From Agromyces cerinus (lineage in GTDB: Bacteria; Actinomycetota; Actinomycetes; Actinomycetales; Microbacteriaceae), in contig NZ_JAFBCT010000001.1 of NCBI RefSeq assembly GCF_016907835.1, positions 3,224,001-3,288,000 on the forward strand: a DNA stretch of 64,000 bases. Direction: 5' to 3'. Both the position numbers and the translations under genes were made by a program. The first letter of the stretch is position 1; each line of letters begins with the position of its first letter. Shown here piece after piece: positions 24,105 through 33,307 of this stretch. The notes under the pieces were generated by a model that saw only the letters and a program-made list of their open reading frames with translations, was not told the origin of the DNA and made no database searches.

Positions 24105-24598
24105 CGGAACCTGCCGCAATGCGCGTCGGTCGCCGCCGCGAGGTGGATCGCCTGGAAGTACTCGCCCCACGCAGGGTCGGGCGCGAGGATGCCGAGCTCG
24201 GCCCCGGGAACGAATCCGAACCGCCCGTAGTAGGCGGGGTCCCCGAGCAGCACGATGGCACCCTCGTCGTGCGATTCGGCGACGCGAACCGTCTCGGCGA
24301 TGAGCGCGGCGCCGATGCCGCGGCCCTGATGGCCCGGCAGCACGCCGATGGGACCGAGGCCGAGGGCTTCCGCATCGCCGATGCTCGCGCGGGTGCTGAT
24401 GCAGTAGCCGACGACCTCGCCGTCGACCTCGGCGACGAGCGCGAGCTTCGGGATCAGGGCGTCGGAGTCGAGCAGCGCCGTGTTGAGCCCCACCTCGATC
24501 GGCGGCGCGTCGGCCGACGTCGTCGGCGTGGCGAATGCGATCGTCAGCAGCCGTTCGACCGCGTCGCGATCGGTCGACCTGAACGGTCGGATCGGCAT
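24077..24598 (-). CDS. GNAT N-acetyltransferase (YhbS-like)
   Basis: This 173-residue protein has the acetyl-CoA loop LGPIGVLPGHQGRGIGAALI followed by VLLGDPAYYGRFGFVPG, the combination typical of YhbS-type acetyltransferases. Its ATG overlaps the stop of the upstream beta-lactamase-like gene (ATGA), so the two are translationally coupled, and its last 28 bp overlap the convergent hydrolase gene. Substrate unknown. Confidence 0.87.
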   Translation of the reverse strand: MPIRPFRSTDRDAVERLLTIAFATPTTSADAPPIEVGLNTALLDSDALIPKLALVAEVDGEVVGYCISTRASIGDAEALGLGPIGVLPGHQGRGIGAALIAETVRVAESHDEGAIVLLGDPAYYGRFGFVPGAELGILAPDPAWGEYFQAIHLAAATDAHCGRFRYARPFEEL

Positions 24599-25506
24599 CA
24601 GTGCACGTACTCGAGCAGGTCGAGACCGACCTGGCGCATGCCGTCGAGCACCGCGAGACGCGAGGAGATCATCGTGTCGGCGTAGTACATCGACACCGCG
24701 TACGAGACGCTCGCACGCGGACCACGGAGCACGCCGACCTCGCTGCGCACCCCGCCGTCGGTGCCCGTCTTGTTCATGAGCAGCACGTTGTGATCGGGGG
24801 TGCGGTGCGCGAGCGGATCGAGGCCGAACGCGCTCGCGACCATCGAGAGGTCGGCGTTCAGCGAGAGCCATCCGACGACCCGCTGCGACACCTCGGGCGA
24901 GACGATCTCGCCGCGGGCGAGCGAGGCGAACAGCCACGTCAGCTCCTTCGCCGAACCGATCGAGAGCTGCGGGGCGTCGTCGGGGCCGCGGTGGTCGCGC
25001 ACGAGGTCGAGGAGGGCCGTGCGGGTGAGCCCGAGGGCCTCGGTGCGGGCGCGTACCGCCTCAAGGCCGACGTAGCGGATGAGCACGTTCGTCGCGAGGT
25101 TGTCGCTCGTCGCCCCGATCAGCGCCGCGAGATCGGCGAGGGGCAACGACGGCGACTGCATGTGCTGCCAGATGCCCGAATCGCCGACCGCGTCGCGCGG
25201 TGCACGATCGAGCACCGTGAACGATTCGCTGCTGTCGCCCGCGAGCCGCGACGCGACCTCGACGAGCAGCAGCACCTTGCCGATGGACGCCGTCGGCATG
25301 ACGACGTGGTCGTCGACCGAGAAGAGCACCTTTCCGGTCGCGAGGTCGGTCGCACGAGCCGAGACCTGCACCCCGGCGAGCGCGAGCTCACCGAGGGCGT
25401 CGAACCCGCGGGCGAAGTTCTCGCCCGGCTCCTCGGTGCGGTGCTTGCCGCGCCGGAGGTCGCTATGCCGTGCGCGCCGCTCGGAACCCTGCGACGACGT
25501 CACCAC
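24598..25506 (-). CDS. Class A beta-lactamase-like serine hydrolase
   Basis: This protein has about 302 residues from GTG 25506. All three penicillin-recognising motifs are present: S74-x-x-K77 in PTASIGKV, SDN in GATSDNLAT, and KTG in NKTGTDGG. No signal peptide or lipobox precedes the domain; the N-terminal 30 residues are charged. Extending the frame to GTG 25587 does not add one. It could be a cytosolic amidase-like relative rather than an antibiotic-inactivating enzyme. The start is uncertain (GTG 25503 also possible); GGGAGTGG lies upstream. Coupled to the downstream acetyltransferase. Confidence 0.78.
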   Translation of the reverse strand: MVTSSQGSERRARHSDLRRGKHRTEEPGENFARGFDALGELALAGVQVSARATDLATGKVLFSVDDHVVMPTASIGKVLLLVEVASRLAGDSSESFTVLDRAPRDAVGDSGIWQHMQSPSLPLADLAALIGATSDNLATNVLIRYVGLEAVRARTEALGLTRTALLDLVRDHRGPDDAPQLSIGSAKELTWLFASLARGEIVSPEVSQRVVGWLSLNADLSMVASAFGLDPLAHRTPDHNVLLMNKTGTDGGVRSEVGVLRGPRASVSYAVSMYYADTMISSRLAVLDGMRQVGLDLLEYVH

Positions 25507-25586
25507 GGTGATTCCACTCCCTGACGATCGGCGCTCCCCCACCGCGTCAGCGGCGCGCTCGAAATTTCTCGATTGTATGTGCAGCA

Positions 25587-27653
25587 CTACCAGATCGTCA
25601 CACGCTCGGCTGGTTCGAGCCAGAGGGCGTCGTCGGGAGTCACTTCGAAGCTAGCGTAGAACTCGTCGATGTTCCTGACGATCTGGTTGCAGCGGAACTC
25701 GTTCGGCGAGTGCGGGTCGATCGCCAGCAGGCGCACGACCTCTTCGTCACGGCCCTTCATCTGCCAGGCCTGCGCCCACGACAGGAAGAAGCGCTGCGCG
25801 GCGGTGAGCCCGTCGATCACGGGCGCCGAGTCGACGTCGCCGCCGAGCGAGATGACGTACGCCTTCCACGCGATCGCGAGCCCGCCGAGGTCGCCGATGT
25901 TCTCGCCGATCGTGAGAGCACCGTTGACGTGCGCCGCACCGGTATCCGCTTCGCCGGCGCTCTCGTCGCCGTTGCCACCGTCGACCTCGGCCTGCGCGGT
26001 CTCGGCCTGCTCGGTCTCGAGCTGTGCCGGCACGAGCGCGTCGTACTGGGCGATGAGGGCCGTCGTGCGCTCCTCGAAGGCGGCACGGTCGGCCTCGGTC
26101 CACCAGTCGGTGAGGCGCCCGTCGCCGTCGTACTTCGAACCCTGGTCGTCGAAGCCGTGCCCGATCTCGTGCCCGATGACGGCGCCGATCGCACCGTAGT
26201 TGGCGGCGGCGTCGCGCTCGGCGTCGAAGAACGGGTACTGCAGGATCGCCGCCGGGAACACGATCTCGTTGAACCCGGGGTTGTAGTACGCGTTGATGGT
26301 CTGCGGCGTCATGAACCACTCGTCGCGGTCGAGCGGCTTGCCGATCTTGCCGAGTTCGCGGTTGAACTCGTACTCGGCCGTCGCCCGCACATTGCCGACC
26401 AGGTCGTCGGTGATCTCGAGCGCCGAGTAGTCCCGCCACTTCACCGGGAAGCCGATCTTGGGCGTGAACTTCGCGAGCTTGTCGAGCGCCTTGGCGCGAG
26501 TCTCCTCACCCATCCACTCGAGCGCGTCGATCGACTGGCGGTACGCCTCGACGAGGTTCGCGACGAGGTCGTCCATCGCCTCCTTGGCGGCGGGCGGGAA
26601 GTGCCGCTCGACGTAGATGCGGCCGACGGCCTCGCCCATTGCGCCCTCGACGAGCGAGACGCCGCGCTTCCAGCGCTCGCGCATCTGCGGGGTGCCGGTG
26701 AGCGTGCGGCCGTAGAAGTCGAAGTTCGCCTCGACGAAGTCGTTCGAGAGGTACGCGGCGCTGCCGCGCACGACCTGCCACGCGAGCCAGTCCTTCCAGG
26801 CCTGCAGGCGGTCTGCGGTGAGCAGCGCGCCGAGCCCCTGCACGAACGAGGGCTCGCGCAGCACGATCTCGTCGAACGCCCCGGCGGGCACGCCCATGGC
26901 GTCGCGCCAGATGTTCAGGTCGACGGCGCCGTCCTGAGCCTGTCGAAGGGATGCCTCGGCAACCGCGTCATCCCACGAGAACAGGTTGTACGTCTTCTCG
27001 CTGTCGCGGGTCTCGACGTTGCTCCAGTGCGCCGCGGCGATCGCGGTCTCGAGCTCGAAGACCCGGGCGGCGCGCTCATCGGGGGCTTCGAGCTGCGCGA
27101 GCCGCAGCATCCGCTCGAGGTGTGCACGGTACGCCTCGCGCACCGACTCGAACCGCTCTTCGCGGAAGTAGCTCTCGTCGGGCAGGCCGATGCCGCCCTG
27201 CTCCACGAAGACGAGGTAGCGCTCGGGGTCGCCCGGGTCGTTGTCGACGTAGAGCTGCAGGAAGCCGGGCACGCCCTGTCGCTCGAGCCGGCCGAGGGTC
27301 TCGAGGAACGCGTCGACCGAGTCGATCAGGTCGACCTCGACGAGCTGGCCCGCGATGGGGGTGGCGCCCAGGAGGTTCGCACGCTCCTCGTTCATGAAGC
27401 TCGCGTAGAGGTCGCCGACCTTGCGCGCCTCGGTGCCGGGCTCGGCGCCCTGCGACTCCTCGATGATCTCGCGCACGGCCTGCTCGGCCTCTTCGTGCAG
27501 CACGAGGAACGAGCCGTACCTGGCCTTGTCGGCCGGGATGTCGGTGCGTTCGATCCACTTGCCGTTGACGTGTCGGAACAGATCGTCTTGCGGGCGGACA
27601 CCCGCGTCGAGTTCGTCCTGCTTGATTCCGGAGGGCAGCGCGACATCGGTCAT
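25587..27653 (-). CDS. M13-family zinc metallopeptidase (neprilysin-like)
   Basis: This 688-residue protein has the zinc motif at H495-E-I-G-H499 with the third ligand in GENIGDLGG, and the substrate-binding NAYYNPGFNEIVFPA. It ends in ERVTIW; the C-terminal Trp is typical. No signal peptide is seen, as in other actinobacterial members. Two oddities: an SLRQAQDGAVDLN stretch coded partly by a dispersed-repeat-like 20-mer (26931-26950), and a Glu/Ala/Gly-rich insertion just before GENIGD. The ATG at 27653 is preceded by GGTGGAGGG. Confidence 0.93.
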   Translation of the reverse strand: MTDVALPSGIKQDELDAGVRPQDDLFRHVNGKWIERTDIPADKARYGSFLVLHEEAEQAVREIIEESQGAEPGTEARKVGDLYASFMNEERANLLGATPIAGQLVEVDLIDSVDAFLETLGRLERQGVPGFLQLYVDNDPGDPERYLVFVEQGGIGLPDESYFREERFESVREAYRAHLERMLRLAQLEAPDERAARVFELETAIAAAHWSNVETRDSEKTYNLFSWDDAVAEASLRQAQDGAVDLNIWRDAMGVPAGAFDEIVLREPSFVQGLGALLTADRLQAWKDWLAWQVVRGSAAYLSNDFVEANFDFYGRTLTGTPQMRERWKRGVSLVEGAMGEAVGRIYVERHFPPAAKEAMDDLVANLVEAYRQSIDALEWMGEETRAKALDKLAKFTPKIGFPVKWRDYSALEITDDLVGNVRATAEYEFNRELGKIGKPLDRDEWFMTPQTINAYYNPGFNEIVFPAAILQYPFFDAERDAAANYGAIGAVIGHEIGHGFDDQGSKYDGDGRLTDWWTEADRAAFEERTTALIAQYDALVPAQLETEQAETAQAEVDGGNGDESAGEADTGAAHVNGALTIGENIGDLGGLAIAWKAYVISLGGDVDSAPVIDGLTAAQRFFLSWAQAWQMKGRDEEVVRLLAIDPHSPNEFRCNQIVRNIDEFYASFEVTPDDALWLEPAERVTIW
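26931..26950. repeat. Short dispersed-repeat-like element inside the M13 gene
   Basis: GTCCTGAGCCTGTCGAAGGG on plus has the core GAGCCTGTCGA. On the coding strand it reads in frame as SLRQAQD. The form resembles short dispersed repeats of GC-rich genomes (from memory); a related form is seen in hemE. Confidence 0.55.
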
Positions 27654-27753
27654 GCCCTCCACCCTAAGCGCGGGTGCCGACGATCGGACACCCCGGATGC
27701 GGGCGACGCGCGGGCGTCCGGCGACCTCGCAGGTTTCCCGATCCTCCGGGGGT

Positions 27754-28956
27754 TCAGGCCGCGTCCGCGCCGTCGAGGTACAGGCTCGCGACGAACGCGT
27801 CGATCGCCGCGCGCGCCGGGTCGCCCATCATCTCGCCGACCGCGTAGACCGCGAATGCGAGCTCGGTGCCATCGGCGGCCCGCACGACCCCGCCGAGGGA
27901 GCACACGATGTTGATGTAGCCGGTCTTCGCGCGAACCGCATCGCCGACGATCGCGTCGTCGCCCGTGAAGCGTTTCCGGTTGAACGTGCCGTCCGGCCCG
28001 GTGGCCGGCAGCATGTCGTCGATCACGCCGAGCCCCTGCTCACGACGATGCGCCCGCACGAGCAGTTCGGCCACGAAGCGCGCGGGCACCGAGTTGCGCT
28101 CACTGAGGCCCGAACCGTCGCGGATGGTCAGCCCCTCGACCGGCAGCCCGTATCGCGCGAGCAGCGCGGGCATCGCGCGCGAGACCCCGGCGAAGTCGGC
28201 CGACTCGCCGATCGCGAGCGCCGACAGCCGCGCGAGCGATTCCATGAGCGCGTTGTCGGACGTCTCGAGGCCGAAGCGGATGAGCTCGGACAGAGGCGGG
28301 GAGAAGACCTCTGCGAGCACGGCCGCGTCCGGGGCGGCGCGACCGCTGGAGACGCGGATGTCGCGGCCCCGGCCGATCAGTTCCGCGAACGCCGTGCCGA
28401 CTCGCCCCACCGGGTCCTCGCTCCTCGGTGTGTCGTCGATGGTCGGGTCGTCGCGATCGCCGTCGACCTGGAGCGCCGTGATGAACGGGATGTATCCCTC
28501 GGGGCTGCGCCCCTCGACGTCCCATTCGGGCAGCCAGGCCTCCCCCGCGAACAGGGAGTCGTCGAGCACGAGTCGGTCGACCACCCCGTCGCCGATCGCC
28601 GCGAGCACGTCATCTGCAAGGGTCTCGAGGTGCGCCGACGAACGGTAGAACGAGGCGGTCCCGACCGGGAGACGCGTCAGCGTGACGTCGCCGCCGCCCA
28701 CGAGCACGATCTCGCCGGGCTCGGCACCGGCGACCACCCTCGTCGCGATGCGGTGGTCGGGGCCGAGGGCAGCGAGGGCAGCTGCTGACGTGAGGAGCTT
28801 CAGGACGCTCGCGGTCGGACCGGGGAGGTCGCCGTCGCGATCGAAGACGACCCGCCCGTCGGCGACGTCGATCACATGGATGCGCGCGGAGCCGAGTCTC
28901 GGATCGGCACCGCTCGCGGTCGTACGCGTCGCTTCCACTCTCGTCTCCGCCGTCAT
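27754..28956 (-). CDS. dacB: D-alanyl-D-alanine carboxypeptidase (S13, PBP4-like)
   Basis: This 400-residue protein has the S13 motif set: SxxK at S50-V-L-K53, SDN in LETSDNALME, and KTG in AKTGYINIVCS. The insert domain between the first two motifs is present. Members normally act outside the membrane on cell-wall peptides, yet this one starts MTAETRVEAT with no signal peptide, and none is found upstream in any frame. The ATG at 28956 has GAGGGG 7 nt upstream, so the start looks real. It may be cytosolic, or the signal may have been lost. Confidence 0.86.
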   Translation of the reverse strand: MTAETRVEATRTTASGADPRLGSARIHVIDVADGRVVFDRDGDLPGPTASVLKLLTSAAALAALGPDHRIATRVVAGAEPGEIVLVGGGDVTLTRLPVGTASFYRSSAHLETLADDVLAAIGDGVVDRLVLDDSLFAGEAWLPEWDVEGRSPEGYIPFITALQVDGDRDDPTIDDTPRSEDPVGRVGTAFAELIGRGRDIRVSSGRAAPDAAVLAEVFSPPLSELIRFGLETSDNALMESLARLSALAIGESADFAGVSRAMPALLARYGLPVEGLTIRDGSGLSERNSVPARFVAELLVRAHRREQGLGVIDDMLPATGPDGTFNRKRFTGDDAIVGDAVRAKTGYINIVCSLGGVVRAADGTELAFAVYAVGEMMGDPARAAIDAFVASLYLDGADAA

Positions 28957-29173
28957 CGCTCATCCCCTCACCACGCCACTCGGGCGCAACATACGAAACG
29001 TATCCTCACTGGCTGGCCAGAAGCCTACGGCACGAAACACGTCATGGCATATGGCATTCGGAGCGGATCTCGGCGCGAACGGCCGGAGAGGACCTGAGTC
29101 CATTCCGCGATGCGCCGGAATCGGCCATGATGTGCACAGAGCTCACCCTGTCGGCGCTCGGAGGCGAGGACAC

Positions 29174-30910
29174 GTGGAACGCGGAACGCCCGGGCCGCCG
29201 CTCGCCCGGTCGCTCGGATCGGCACTGACGCTCCTTCTGGCCGTCGGCGTGCTCTTCGCCGCGCTCGAGGCGGTGATGCTGCTGCCGGTCGATCCCGAGT
29301 ACTGGGTCATCCTGCTGTTCCCGGCCGTGGCCCTCGTGTGGTTCGTCGCGGGCACCGTGGCGTGGCGCCGCCGCCCCGGCAGCCGCATCGGCCTCATCAT
29401 CTGGATCGGCGGCATCGCGAGCCTGGTCGCCGGCCTGATCAATACCAACGTGCCCCTTGCCGCCGTCATGGGGGCGATCTTCGCGACCGTCACGATCGCG
29501 GTCACCGTGCACCTGCTCCTGGCGTTCCCGAGCGGGCGCCTGCCCGACACCAGGTCTCGGGTGATCGTCGTCGGCGCGTACCTCACCGCGACGGTGCTGC
29601 AGCTGCCGACCGCCGTCTTCGCTGCGGGCATCCTGGAGCCGTTCGGTGTTCCGATGGACGCCGAACTGGCGGAGATCGGCGACACCGTGCAGCGCATCGC
29701 CGCCTTCGCCCTGTCGGTGGCCACGGCGTTCGTGCTCGTCGACCGACTTCGCCGGGCGTCCCCGGCTCGACGCCGGGTGCTCGCGCCGCTGTACGGCTAC
29801 GGCGTCGGCTCGGTGCTGCTCATCCCGACCGTCGCGCTCGCGGTCGGCCTGCTGCCCCTGACCGTCGTGGTCGCCATCCAGCTGACGCTCGTCGCCGGCA
29901 TCGCCGTCGCCTTCGCGGTCGGCGTGATGATCGGCAGCTTCGAGCGCACCGCGGAAGCCGAGGAGCTCGCGGCGTGGCTCGGCACCGAGGAACCCGGGCG
30001 GGCGCCACTGCGCGCCGCGATCGCACGCGCGCTCGGCGACCCGACCGTCGACGTCGTCTACTGGCTGCCGGTGCGCGACGGGTTCGTCGACGACCGCGGT
30101 GTCACCGTCGACCTGCCGGACCGCGACGGCCGCGACGCCGTGGTCATCGAGTCGGCCGGGCAACCGGTCGGCGCGATCATCTACGACGCGCAGCTGCTGC
30201 CCGAGCCGAGCCGGGTGAGAGCGGTGGGCCGCGTCGCGGCGATCGCCATCGCCCGCGAGCGCCTCACCACCGAACTGCGCACCAGCCAGACCGCTCTGCG
30301 GCACTCGAGGGTGCGCCTCGTCGAGGCCGCCGACCGTGAGCGCCTGCGCATCGCGAAGGACCTCCACGACGGCCTGCAGGTGCAGCTGGTGCTGCTCGCC
30401 CTCGAGGCCGGCCGCATCGAGGGCACCGCCCCCGATGCCCCGGCGCGGTTCGAGGCGGCCCAACTGCGGAAGGGCATCGAGGCCGCCGCCGATGCGCTGC
30501 GCCGTCTCGTGCACGACGTCATGCCCGCCGCCCTCGTCGAGCGCGGGCTCGTGCTCGCGGCCGAGGACCTCGTCGACCGCATGCCCATCCCCACACGACT
30601 CGAGACGAGCGGGCTCGAGGCCCCGCTCGGGTCGACGGTCATGAACGTCGCCTACTTCATCGTCGCCGAGGGACTCGCGAACACGGCCAAGCACGCCAGG
30701 GCCGCCTCGGCCTCGGTGCGGCTCGTCCGCCGGGCCGACGTGCTCACGATCGAGGTCGCCGACGACGGCATCGGCGGCGCCACCGATCGACACGATCGAG
30801 GCCTCGCCGGCCTCGGTGATCGCATCGACGCGATCGGCGGGCGGATGTCTCTGGCCAGCCCGCCCGGTGGCGGCACACTGCTGACCGCGGAGCTGCCATG
30901 CGGGTCGTGA
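29174..30910 (+). CDS. Membrane sensor histidine kinase (HisKA_3, NarL-partner type)
   Basis: This 578-residue protein has about eight N-terminal membrane helices (13-250), a GAF-like linker, then the dimerisation/phosphoacceptor helix RERLRIAKDLHDGLQVQLV with H398. The ATPase domain has VAEGLANTAKHARA (N box) and DDGIGGATDRHDRGLAGLGDR (G1/G2). The start GTG 29174 is favoured by GGAGG upstream; the frame is open farther upstream but without hydrophobic or domain content. The stop overlaps the response regulator start by 13 bp, so they form one two-component operon. The signal is unknown. Confidence 0.9.
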   Translation: MERGTPGPPLARSLGSALTLLLAVGVLFAALEAVMLLPVDPEYWVILLFPAVALVWFVAGTVAWRRRPGSRIGLIIWIGGIASLVAGLINTNVPLAAVMGAIFATVTIAVTVHLLLAFPSGRLPDTRSRVIVVGAYLTATVLQLPTAVFAAGILEPFGVPMDAELAEIGDTVQRIAAFALSVATAFVLVDRLRRASPARRRVLAPLYGYGVGSVLLIPTVALAVGLLPLTVVVAIQLTLVAGIAVAFAVGVMIGSFERTAEAEELAAWLGTEEPGRAPLRAAIARALGDPTVDVVYWLPVRDGFVDDRGVTVDLPDRDGRDAVVIESAGQPVGAIIYDAQLLPEPSRVRAVGRVAAIAIARERLTTELRTSQTALRHSRVRLVEAADRERLRIAKDLHDGLQVQLVLLALEAGRIEGTAPDAPARFEAAQLRKGIEAAADALRRLVHDVMPAALVERGLVLAAEDLVDRMPIPTRLETSGLEAPLGSTVMNVAYFIVAEGLANTAKHARAASASVRLVRRADVLTIEVADDGIGGATDRHDRGLAGLGDRIDAIGGRMSLASPPGGGTLLTAELPCGS

Positions 30911-31554
30911 TCGCAGAGGACGAGGTGCTGCTCCGGCAGGGGCTGCGACTGCTGCTCGAGGAGGGCGGGTTCGACGTGGTCGCGGCGGTCGGCGACGGCA
31001 ACGAGCTCATGACCGCGGTCGGCATGCACAACCCCGACCTCGTGATCACCGACATCCGGATGCCGCCGTCGAACAACGACGAGGGCCTGCGCGCGGCACT
31101 CCGCATCCGTGAGCAGCACCCCGACACTGCGATCGTCGTGCTCTCGCAGTACGTGCAGCGGAGGTACGCGATCGAGCTGCTCGACGGCCGCGCCGCTCGC
31201 GTCGGATACCTGCTGAAGCAACGCATCGCCGACATCCGCGCCTTCCGCGACGACCTGCACCGCGTGGTCGACGGCGGCACGGCGCTCGACCCCGAGATCG
31301 TCGCCGTGCTGATGTCGCGCGCCGGCCGCAGCGCGGGGGTCGTGCGCGAACTCACTCCGCGCCAGCGTGAGGTGCTGGCCTTCATGGCCGAGGGCCGATC
31401 GAACGCCTGGATCGGGCAGCGGCTCGTGCTCACCGAGAAGGCGATCGTGCAGCACACCTCGAACATCTACGACGCGCTCGGGCTGCCCGTCGCCGCCGAC
31501 GACCATCGACGTGTGCTCGCCGTCATCCGCTACCTCGACGGCGCCGCGGGCTGA
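30898..31554 (+). CDS. LuxR/NarL-family response regulator
   Basis: This 218-residue protein has a receiver domain with acidic pocket E7-D8 and phosphoacceptor D52 (DLVITDIRMPP), and Lys in YLLKQR. The C-terminal LuxR helix-turn-helix (about 150-210) contains TPRQREVLAFMAEGRSNAWIGQRLVLTEKAIVQHTSNIY. It is the cognate partner of the overlapping kinase gene. Targets are not evident from the sequence. Confidence 0.93.
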   Translation: MRVVIAEDEVLLRQGLRLLLEEGGFDVVAAVGDGNELMTAVGMHNPDLVITDIRMPPSNNDEGLRAALRIREQHPDTAIVVLSQYVQRRYAIELLDGRAARVGYLLKQRIADIRAFRDDLHRVVDGGTALDPEIVAVLMSRAGRSAGVVRELTPRQREVLAFMAEGRSNAWIGQRLVLTEKAIVQHTSNIYDALGLPVAADDHRRVLAVIRYLDGAAG

Positions 31555-31652
31555 GCGCGCCGACACCGGCGACCTAGGCCCATGGTGGCTCCCCTGCCGG
31601 GCGGCCAGAGTATTGGCTGCGCGCCCATGCGTTGCGACCGAGAGGATCTCCC

Positions 31653-32573
31653 ATGGCCCTGTCCGCAGCAATCCCGATGACGAATGCCGCGATCGGCGTC
31701 GCCCGCACCGCCGACCTGATCTCCCCCGCCCTCGCCGCGAGGGTCGCCGCGCCGATGTTCGGAAGCTCCCGGCCGGTGCGCCGGGTCCACGACTCCGAGC
31801 GCGGCATCCACGAGACCGCGAAGCGGCGGCCGCTGCGGCTTCCGGGCGGCGACGGCGTCTCGTACGAATGGGGGGCGGGCACCCGCACCGTGCTGCTCGT
31901 GCACGGATGGCGCGGCCGCGCCTCCCAGTTCGCGCCGATCGTGCGGGAGCTGCGGGCCGGCGGCTACCACCTCGTCGCGTTCGACGCGCCCGCGCACGGC
32001 GACGGGTACGGGCGTCGCACGGTGATCCGCACCTGGATCGACGCGATCGACGCGATGAGCGAACGGCACGGGCCGTTCGAGGCCATCGTCGGGCACTCGC
32101 TCGGCGCTCTCACCGCGATCAACGCGGTTCGCGAGGGCGTCTCGGCACCGCGCGTGGCCGCGATCGCGCCCGTCTCCTCGGGCCGCTACCTCTTCGACAC
32201 GTTCGCCGGCCACGTCGGCCTCAGCGACCGTGCCGCCGAGATCCAGCGCGACCGGTACCGCGAACGGGTCTTCTCCGACTTCGCGGATCCGTGGCGTTAC
32301 TTCGACGCCGTGCGAGCGCCCATGTCGCCCGACATCGAACTCCTGCTCGTGCACGACCGCGACGACTCGCAGATCGCCGCGAGCGAGAGCGAACGCCTGC
32401 ACGCCGCACACGGCGAGAACTCGCGGCTGCTGCTCACGAGCGGCCAGGGTCACGGTCGCGTGCTCGCCGCCGACCGGACCCTCGACGCCGTGAGCTCCTT
32501 CATCGACGGCGGACTCGCGGCGTTCGACCTGGACCGGCTCGGCGACGATCAGGCCGTGCGCTCGTTCGCCTGA
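31653..32573 (+). CDS. Alpha/beta hydrolase
   Basis: This 306-residue hydrolase has LLVHGWRGRASQF (oxyanion loop), IVGHSLGALTAINAV (nucleophile Ser), LLVHDRDDSQI (late acid) and SGQGHGRVL (His), so the catalytic triad is complete. No signal peptide is seen; about 30 helical residues precede the core. AGAGGAT lies about 6 nt before the ATG. Substrate unknown. Confidence 0.87.
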   Translation: MALSAAIPMTNAAIGVARTADLISPALAARVAAPMFGSSRPVRRVHDSERGIHETAKRRPLRLPGGDGVSYEWGAGTRTVLLVHGWRGRASQFAPIVRELRAGGYHLVAFDAPAHGDGYGRRTVIRTWIDAIDAMSERHGPFEAIVGHSLGALTAINAVREGVSAPRVAAIAPVSSGRYLFDTFAGHVGLSDRAAEIQRDRYRERVFSDFADPWRYFDAVRAPMSPDIELLLVHDRDDSQIAASESERLHAAHGENSRLLLTSGQGHGRVLAADRTLDAVSSFIDGGLAAFDLDRLGDDQAVRSFA

Positions 32574-32608
32574 GCCCGCGCGGGTGCCCGGCGCTGCGGT
32601 GCCCACGC

Positions 32609-33307
32609 TCAGCGCAGCTGGGCGAAGCTCTCGGCACTCGCCGTCGGCCCGACGACGAGGATGGTGTCGCCGGCGTGCAGCACCGTGTCGGCGTCCGCGT
32701 TGCGCCACTGCTCGCCGGCGCGCTTGAACGCCGCGACCGTGACGTCGTGCTCGGTGCGGAGTCCGCTGTCGCCGAGCCGCTTGCCGATGAGGATGACCGG
32801 GGCGGCGGCCTTCACGAGGGCGTAGCCGGGCTCGACCTCGATGTAGTCGAGTGCCGCGCCCCGCACGAGGTGCGCGACCCGGCGCCCCATGTCCTTCTCG
32901 GGGTAGATCACGTGGTGCACGCCGAGCTGCTCGAGGATGAGGCCGTGGCGGTCGTCGACGACCTTGGCCCAGATCACCGGGATCTTCATGCTGAGCAGCA
33001 CGGAACAGGTGAGGATCGAGGCCGAGATGTCGTCGCCGATCGCGACAACGACCCGGTCGAACTCGTCGACGGCGAGCTGTCGCAGCGCCTCCTCCTTCGT
33101 GGAGTCGGAACGCACCACCTGCGTGAGCCGACCATTGAGCGACTGCACGAGGGTCTCGTCGAGGTCGATGCCGAGCACCTCCGTGCCCCCGGCCATGAGC
33201 TCGAGTGCGAGGGCGCTGCCGAACCGGCCGAGCCCGATGACGGCGACCGAATCGGCCTCGGCGATGCGGCGCGACGGGTCGCCGCCGAAGAACGGGAATC
33301 TAGCCAA
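32609..33307 (-). CDS. trkA: Trk/Ktr potassium uptake regulatory subunit (TrkA)
   Basis: This 232-residue cytosolic regulator has an RCK_N Rossmann domain (VAVIGLGRFGSALALEL, G25-x-G-x-x-G30; acidic LGIDLDE) and a C-terminal RCK_C domain (about 145-230). It gates the TrkH channel in response to nucleotides. The start is TTG 33307, overlapping the trkH stop by 8 bp; no ATG or GTG fits without deleting the nucleotide-binding fold. Confidence 0.93.
   Translation of the reverse strand: MARFPFFGGDPSRRIAEADSVAVIGLGRFGSALALELMAGGTEVLGIDLDETLVQSLNGRLTQVVRSDSTKEEALRQLAVDEFDRVVVAIGDDISASILTCSVLLSMKIPVIWAKVVDDRHGLILEQLGVHHVIYPEKDMGRRVAHLVRGAALDYIEVEPGYALVKAAAPVILIGKRLGDSGLRTEHDVTVAAFKRAGEQWRNADADTVLHAGDTILVVGPTASAESFAQLR

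Noticed and set aside
24598..25506. Acquired antibiotic-resistance beta-lactamase
   Set aside because: There is no signal peptide, no mobile element nearby, and composition matches the neighbourhood; a housekeeping relative is more likely.
26915..27127. Small minus-strand protein overlapping the M13 gene
   Set aside because: It is an alternative frame of the repeat-like segment and of M13 codons with no start signal.
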